DNA from: Pseudomonas aylmerensis
Lineage (GTDB): Bacteria > Pseudomonadota > Gammaproteobacteria > Pseudomonadales > Pseudomonadaceae
Direction: 5' to 3'
Assembly (NCBI RefSeq): GCF_001702265.1
Contig: NZ_MAUE01000021.1
Coordinates: forward strand, 1 to 64,000
DNA: 64,000 bases
How positions within the stretch are numbered: position 1 is the stretch's first letter; the number at the start of each line of letters is the position of its first letter. Positions 60,196 to 64,000 of the stretch are shown here, one piece after another. A program made the position numbers and the translations under genes. The notes below the pieces were generated by a model. That model was given only the letters and a program-made list of their open reading frames with translations, was not told where the DNA came from and did no database searches.

Positions 60196-62562
60196 ATGCC
60201 TGCGCCGGCCCACCCTCATCGCCAACACCTGACCCTGGCCAACGGCCTGCGGGTTTCCCTGCACCATGCGCCGCGCTTGAAGCGCAGTGCGGCGGTCTTG
60301 CGGGTGGCTGCCGGCAGCCATGATGTGCCGCTGGCGTGGCCGGGGCTGGCGCATTTTCTGGAGCACCTGTTGTTTCTCGGTACTGTGCGTTTTCCCACGG
60401 GCGAAGGCTTGATGGCCTACGTGCAACGCCAGGGTGGCCAAATCAATGCCAGCACGCGCGAGCGCACCACGGAGTTCTTCTTCGAGTTGCCGGTGGCGGG
60501 CTTGGCGCAGGGTTTGGAGCGGCTGGCAGACATGCTGACTCACCCGCGCCTGACGGTCGAAGACCAGTTGCGTGAGCGCGAAGTCCTGCACGCCGAGTAT
60601 GTGGCCTGGTCCCAGGATGCCCAGGCGCAACAGCAGGTCGCGTTGCTGGCAGGCCTGGCGGCGGATCATCCGTTGCGAGGTTTTCATGCGGGTAACCGCG
60701 ACAGTCTGCCGGTGGAGCGTGAGGCTTTTCAGCAAGCGTTGCGGGCATTCCACCAAGGGTTCTATCGCAGCGGGCAGATGACGTTGAGCCTTGCCGGCCC
60801 CCAGTCGCTGGCAGACTTGCAAGCCTTGGCGCAGCAGTTCAGCGCGGCCCTGACCTCGGGGCCTTTGCAGCCCCAAGTCGAGCCGCCGCCACTGGCGCAA
60901 GGCCAGGCACCGAGTTATCAACATGTCGCCGATAACCACCTGCACCAGGTCATTGCCTGCAGGGCTCCCCGCGAAGCACTGGATTTTCTCTGCACCTGGC
61001 TAAACGCCTCGGCGCCGGGCGGCCTGTTGGCGGAACTGAAGGCAAGAAAACTCGCCAGCGCAGTGCAGGCGTCGGTGCTTTACCACTTTGCCGGACAAGC
61101 AGTGCTGGATATCGACTTCACGCTCGCGAACCAAAGCGCTTCGACGACACACATTGAGGCATTGCTTTACGACTGGCTGAGCTTTTTCGCACACAGCGAC
61201 TGGGCTTCACTGCGAGAAGAATTCGCCCTGCTGGCGGCGCGCCAACAGCAGGTGCAAGGCGCACTGGCCTTGGCCCGACACGACAGCGAAGGCCTGACGG
61301 ATGAGGATGTCGCGGCCCTCAAGATCCTGCTGGAGACCCTGCACCTACCGTCCTGCGAACAGGCCTGGCAACTGCCGCCCAACAATCCGTTCCTGCGCCC
61401 TCCCGTCAAGGACGAGCGCGCCGGCCTGATTCGTGGCCAAACCAGCGCCCACCGGGGCTTGCGCACCTTTGCCCAAGACCGTTCGCGGGGGCGGCGAGAG
61501 CTGTCGGCACTGACATTCAACCAAGGGTTGGCGAATGACAGCGATGAGGGCGCGCTCTACCTGCACTGGCGGTTTGAGGCTGCCATACCCGCCGGGCTGG
61601 ATAGCACCTTGCAGGCGCTGCGCGAGAATGCTCGTCAGGCAGGTGTTGAAATGTCTTTCGAAACTGTCGGCAATGACTGGTTGGTGAAGCTGATCGGGCT
61701 GCAAGAGCCGATGCCAGCGATACTCGAGGCGCTGGCGCTCGACGTGCATCAACCGCAAGAGGCACCCAGCGCCCCGACACCGATGCTCGCGATCCGGGCA
61801 TTACTCAAGGCGCTCCCTGCCTGTTGCACCGCCGGCGTCAGCGTCTCCAGCGAGCAACCCATGTCCTGGGCCACCGCACGTTGGCAAGGGCTTGGCGTTG
61901 GTTTGTCACCCGCCTCTGAAGTGGCGATCAAGGCTGCGGCCGCGCGCTTGCCCGGGCACGCAGCGCGACTGGAATCCACGTGCACCAGCATCAGCGGCCA
62001 ACATCTCTGGCATCAACTGAACACCGAATCCGCAGAGGCGGCGTTGCTGCTGTTTTGCCCTGCGCCTACCCAGTCCCTGACGGACGAAGCCGCGTGGCGA
62101 TTGCTCGGGCACCTGCTCCAGGGCCCCTTCTACCAACGTCTGCGGGTCGAGCTGCAGTTAGGCTACGCCGTGTTCAGCAGCGTCCGACAAATCAACGGGC
62201 AAATCGGACTGCTGTTTGGCGTGCAATCCCCCAGCGTTTCACTTGAAGGGATCCTTGAGCACCTGCAGGCTTTCCTGGCGCAGTTGCCTGCGCTGATCGA
62301 CAGCCGCCCGCTGGATAACCAGGCCCTGGCGCAACAATTCACGGTCCAGGCGCTGCCCATCGCCCACGCCGCCGAACTGCTCTGGCAGGCGTATTTGGCG
62401 GGCCATCCGTCGGATTACCTCACGCGCCTCCAACAAGCGATCCAGGCCTGCACACGCGAAGACCTGCTGCACGCCGCCCGACAGCTCGAGGGTGCTGCAG
62501 GCGGCTGGCGCTGCATCGCCAACGGCCCGCGCATCAACGATGCCTGGCAAGTGCCAGACTGA
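60196..62562 (+). CDS. pqqF: PQQ biosynthesis protease PqqF
   Basis: PqqF is an M16-family zinc peptidase thought to free the PQQ precursor from PqqA. The 788-residue protein has the inverted zinc motif HFLEH (residues 53-57) in its first domain. The start at 60,196 (MPAPAHP) has GGAAG 5 bp upstream; a GTG at 60,190 is also in frame. It precedes pqqA on the same strand, as in other fluorescent pseudomonads. Confidence 0.93.
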   Translation: MPAPAHPHRQHLTLANGLRVSLHHAPRLKRSAAVLRVAAGSHDVPLAWPGLAHFLEHLLFLGTVRFPTGEGLMAYVQRQGGQINASTRERTTEFFFELPVAGLAQGLERLADMLTHPRLTVEDQLREREVLHAEYVAWSQDAQAQQQVALLAGLAADHPLRGFHAGNRDSLPVEREAFQQALRAFHQGFYRSGQMTLSLAGPQSLADLQALAQQFSAALTSGPLQPQVEPPPLAQGQAPSYQHVADNHLHQVIACRAPREALDFLCTWLNASAPGGLLAELKARKLASAVQASVLYHFAGQAVLDIDFTLANQSASTTHIEALLYDWLSFFAHSDWASLREEFALLAARQQQVQGALALARHDSEGLTDEDVAALKILLETLHLPSCEQAWQLPPNNPFLRPPVKDERAGLIRGQTSAHRGLRTFAQDRSRGRRELSALTFNQGLANDSDEGALYLHWRFEAAIPAGLDSTLQALRENARQAGVEMSFETVGNDWLVKLIGLQEPMPAILEALALDVHQPQEAPSAPTPMLAIRALLKALPACCTAGVSVSSEQPMSWATARWQGLGVGLSPASEVAIKAAAARLPGHAARLESTCTSISGQHLWHQLNTESAEAALLLFCPAPTQSLTDEAAWRLLGHLLQGPFYQRLRVELQLGYAVFSSVRQINGQIGLLFGVQSPSVSLEGILEHLQAFLAQLPALIDSRPLDNQALAQQFTVQALPIAHAAELLWQAYLAGHPSDYLTRLQQAIQACTREDLLHAARQLEGAAGGWRCIANGPRINDAWQVPD

Positions 62563-62620
62563 TCATTGCCGCCCTTGCAAAAGGCTTTTGTTACCGAGAC
62601 AGCGCTAACTTGAAAAGAAT

Positions 62621-62639
62621 TGCGTAACATTCATACGCA
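62621..62639. promoter_or_regulatory. Inverted repeat upstream of pqqA
   Basis: TGCGTA-N7-TACGCA is a perfect 6+6 inverted repeat 83 bp before the pqqA ATG. It is a likely operator; the regulator is unknown. Confidence 0.45.
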
Positions 62640-62721
62640 CACCTCTGAACATCTCCGACTGGAGGTGGACTATATGTATTACTTGGTAGTGAATGTCCCA
62701 TCCCTTCGTAGGAGTAAGAAT

Positions 62722-62796
62722 ATGACCTGGTCCAAACCTGCTTACACTGATCTGCGCATCGGTTTCGAAGTCACCATGTACTTCGCCAGCCGGTAA
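62722..62796 (+). CDS. pqqA: PQQ precursor peptide PqqA
   Basis: PqqA is the small peptide whose Glu and Tyr are joined to make PQQ. The 24-residue product ([10 protein letters not shown]... to ...MYFASR) has E16 and Y20 in FEVTMYF. GGAGT lies 8 bp before the ATG. An in-frame ATG at 62,674 with a stronger GGAGG site would add 16 residues ([16 protein letters not shown]). It is too short for ordinary gene finders. Confidence 0.95.
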   Translation: MTWSKPAYTDLRIGFEVTMYFASR

Positions 62797-62811
62797 TCCG
62801 CTGGGTAATAC

Positions 62812-62842
62812 AACGCCTCGGTTCGCCCGGGGCGTTTTTGTT
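62812..62842 (+). terminator. Terminator/attenuator between pqqA and pqqB
   Basis: AACGCCTCGG-TTCG-CCCGGGGCGTT, with one unpaired position, is followed by TTTTGTTTT. It should release most pqqA transcripts and let some continue into pqqB, giving much more precursor than enzymes. Confidence 0.85.
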
Positions 62843-62867
62843 TTGAGCTTTGCTTGATGGAGCGGCC

Positions 62868-63779
62868 ATGTTTGTCCAGATTCTAGGTTCCGCCGCCGGC
62901 GGTGGCTTCCCGCAGTGGAACTGCAACTGCGTGAACTGCGCGGGTTTTCGTGACGGTAGCCTGCGGGCGCAGGCGCGCACCCAATCGTCCATCGCGATTT
63001 CCGACGACGGCGTGAACTGGGTGTTGTGCAATGCCTCGCCGGATATCCGCGCGCAACTCCAGGGCTTTGCGCCGATGCAACCCGGCCGCGCCCTGCGCGA
63101 CACCGGTATCAGCGCGATCATCCTGATGGACAGCCAGATCGACCACACCACCGGCCTGCTGAGCCTGCGCGAAGGTTGCCCACATCAGGTGTGGTGCACC
63201 GACATGGTCCATGAAGACCTGAGCACCGGCTTTCCGTTGTTCACCATGCTCACCCACTGGAACGGTGGCCTGGCCTGGAACCGTATCGAACTGGACGCCA
63301 GCTTCACCATCCCGGCCTGCCCCAACCTGCGCTTCACCCCGCTACCGTTGCGCAGCGCCGCGCCGCCTTATTCGCCGCACCGCTTCGATCCGCACCCAGG
63401 CGACAACATCGGCCTGATCGTCGAAGACCTGCGCACCGGCGGCAAACTGTTCTACGCCCCGGGCCTGGGCAAGGTCGACGCCGCCTTGCTGGAAATCATG
63501 GCTGGCAGCGATTGCCTGTTGGTGGACGGCACAATGTGGGATGACGACGAAATGCAGCGCCGTGGCGTCGGCACCCGCACCGGTCGCGAGATGGGGCACC
63601 TGGCACAAAACGGCCCCGGCGGCATGCTGGAGGTGCTGGAACAGCTGCCCAAACAGCGCAAGGTGCTGATCCATATCAACAACACCAACCCGATCCTCGA
63701 TGAAGACTCCCCCGAGCGTGCCGAGCTGGGGCGACGCAATGTCGAAGTGGCTTACGACGGCATGAGCATTGAATTGTAG
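62868..63779 (+). CDS. pqqB: PQQ biosynthesis protein PqqB
   Basis: The 303-residue protein has a metallo-beta-lactamase-like fold and hydroxylates the tyrosine of the PQQ precursor. It opens with [19 protein letters not shown], a family signature. The histidine/aspartate motif appears as [11 protein letters not shown]. The start at 62,868 follows GATGGAGC; a TTG at 62,850 is less likely. Confidence 0.96.
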   Translation: MFVQILGSAAGGGFPQWNCNCVNCAGFRDGSLRAQARTQSSIAISDDGVNWVLCNASPDIRAQLQGFAPMQPGRALRDTGISAIILMDSQIDHTTGLLSLREGCPHQVWCTDMVHEDLSTGFPLFTMLTHWNGGLAWNRIELDASFTIPACPNLRFTPLPLRSAAPPYSPHRFDPHPGDNIGLIVEDLRTGGKLFYAPGLGKVDAALLEIMAGSDCLLVDGTMWDDDEMQRRGVGTRTGREMGHLAQNGPGGMLEVLEQLPKQRKVLIHINNTNPILDEDSPERAELGRRNVEVAYDGMSIEL

Positions 63780-63790
63780 GAGTGATCGAA

Positions 63791-64000
63791 ATGACTGACA
63801 CACCGCTGACCACAGCCGAATTCGAAGCCGCGTTGCGCGCCAAAGGCGCCTTCTATCACATCCATCACCCCTACCATGTGGCGATGTACGAAGGCCGCGC
63901 CACCCGCGAGCAGATCCAGGGTTGGGTCGCCAACCGCTTCTACTATCAGGTGAACATTCCGTTGAAAGACGCCGCGATCCTGGCCAACTGCCCGGACCGC
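63791..64000 (+). CDS. pqqC: Pyrroloquinoline-quinone synthase PqqC, partial
   Basis: Only the first 70 codons are in the window. The product starts [20 protein letters not shown] and contains [11 protein letters not shown] and [16 protein letters not shown], as expected of PqqC, which performs the final oxidation and ring closure. It starts 11 bp after pqqB and continues past the right edge. Confidence 0.95.
   Translation, partial: MTDTPLTTAEFEAALRAKGAFYHIHHPYHVAMYEGRATREQIQGWVANRFYYQVNIPLKDAAILANCPDR

Overview
The window is a chromosomal segment of a fluorescent pseudomonad, most likely from the Pseudomonas fluorescens group. The evidence is gene order and protein sequence (tyrS next to an rRNA operon, vfr, trpEGDC, lptD-surA-pdxA-rsmA-apaGH, rpsU-dnaG-rpoD, davBA, pqqF-pqqABC), GC-rich coding sequence throughout, and intergenic inverted pairs of REP sequences of the kind found in P. 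fluorescens. Coding density is very high. I see no prophage, insertion sequence, CRISPR array or resistance island. Most of the window is conserved core genome; the accessory parts are small (a lipoate-ligase-like gene, an iron alcohol dehydrogenase, a cupin protein, REP elements).

Layout. 1-290: tandem rRNA promoters reading leftward out of the window. 291-11,817: tyrS, an M23 peptidoglycan endopeptidase, anmK, erpA, argC, hemJ, a nitronate-monooxygenase-like gene, a DUF805 protein, an SDR, a HIT protein, coq7, an OsmC-like gene and vfr. 11,814-18,201 (minus): a lipoate-ligase-like gene, then trpC, trpD, trpG, trpE, gph and rpe, with transcription running from rpe to trpC. 18,286-27,056 (minus): an iron alcohol dehydrogenase, a four-gene ABC importer (agtDCBA order on the plus strand) and its two-component system (agtR, agtS). 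27,134-30,661: a DUF3530 protein, djlA and the murU-amgK pair. 30,792-38,478 (plus): lptD, surA, pdxA, rsmA, apaG, apaH and glpE. 38,764-43,633: the prkA-yeaH-spoVR stress operon. 43,697-47,549: cca, folK, folB, plsY and tsaD. 47,752-52,300: rpsU, dnaG and rpoD. 52,437-56,302: an rmcA-like c-di-GMP gene, a tRNA with anticodon CAT and its terminator. 56,442-64,000: a cupin protein, an Lrp-family regulator, davB, davA, pqqF, pqqA, pqqB and the start of pqqC.

Functional links. Three genes cover peptidoglycan sugar recycling (anmK, amgK, murU), and a murein endopeptidase sits directly before anmK. DavB and DavA turn lysine into 5-aminovalerate. The AgtSR/AgtABCD genes resemble a P. aeruginosa system for sensing and importing 5-aminovalerate and 4-aminobutyrate, so one window appears to hold both an uptake route and an internal source of the same compound. 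LptD, SurA and the MurU/AmgK pair join outer-membrane assembly to wall recycling. prkA-yeaH-spoVR and davB each have a candidate stationary-phase promoter.

The most interesting signals are regulatory: a perfect inverted repeat upstream of agtA, another upstream of pqqA, an in-frame upstream start for pqqA, a large hairpin holding the cca ribosome binding site, REPIN arms that supply the stop codons of two convergent genes, and a tRNA promoter whose -10 box contains the stop codon of the preceding gene. I did not find a clearly new multi-gene system.
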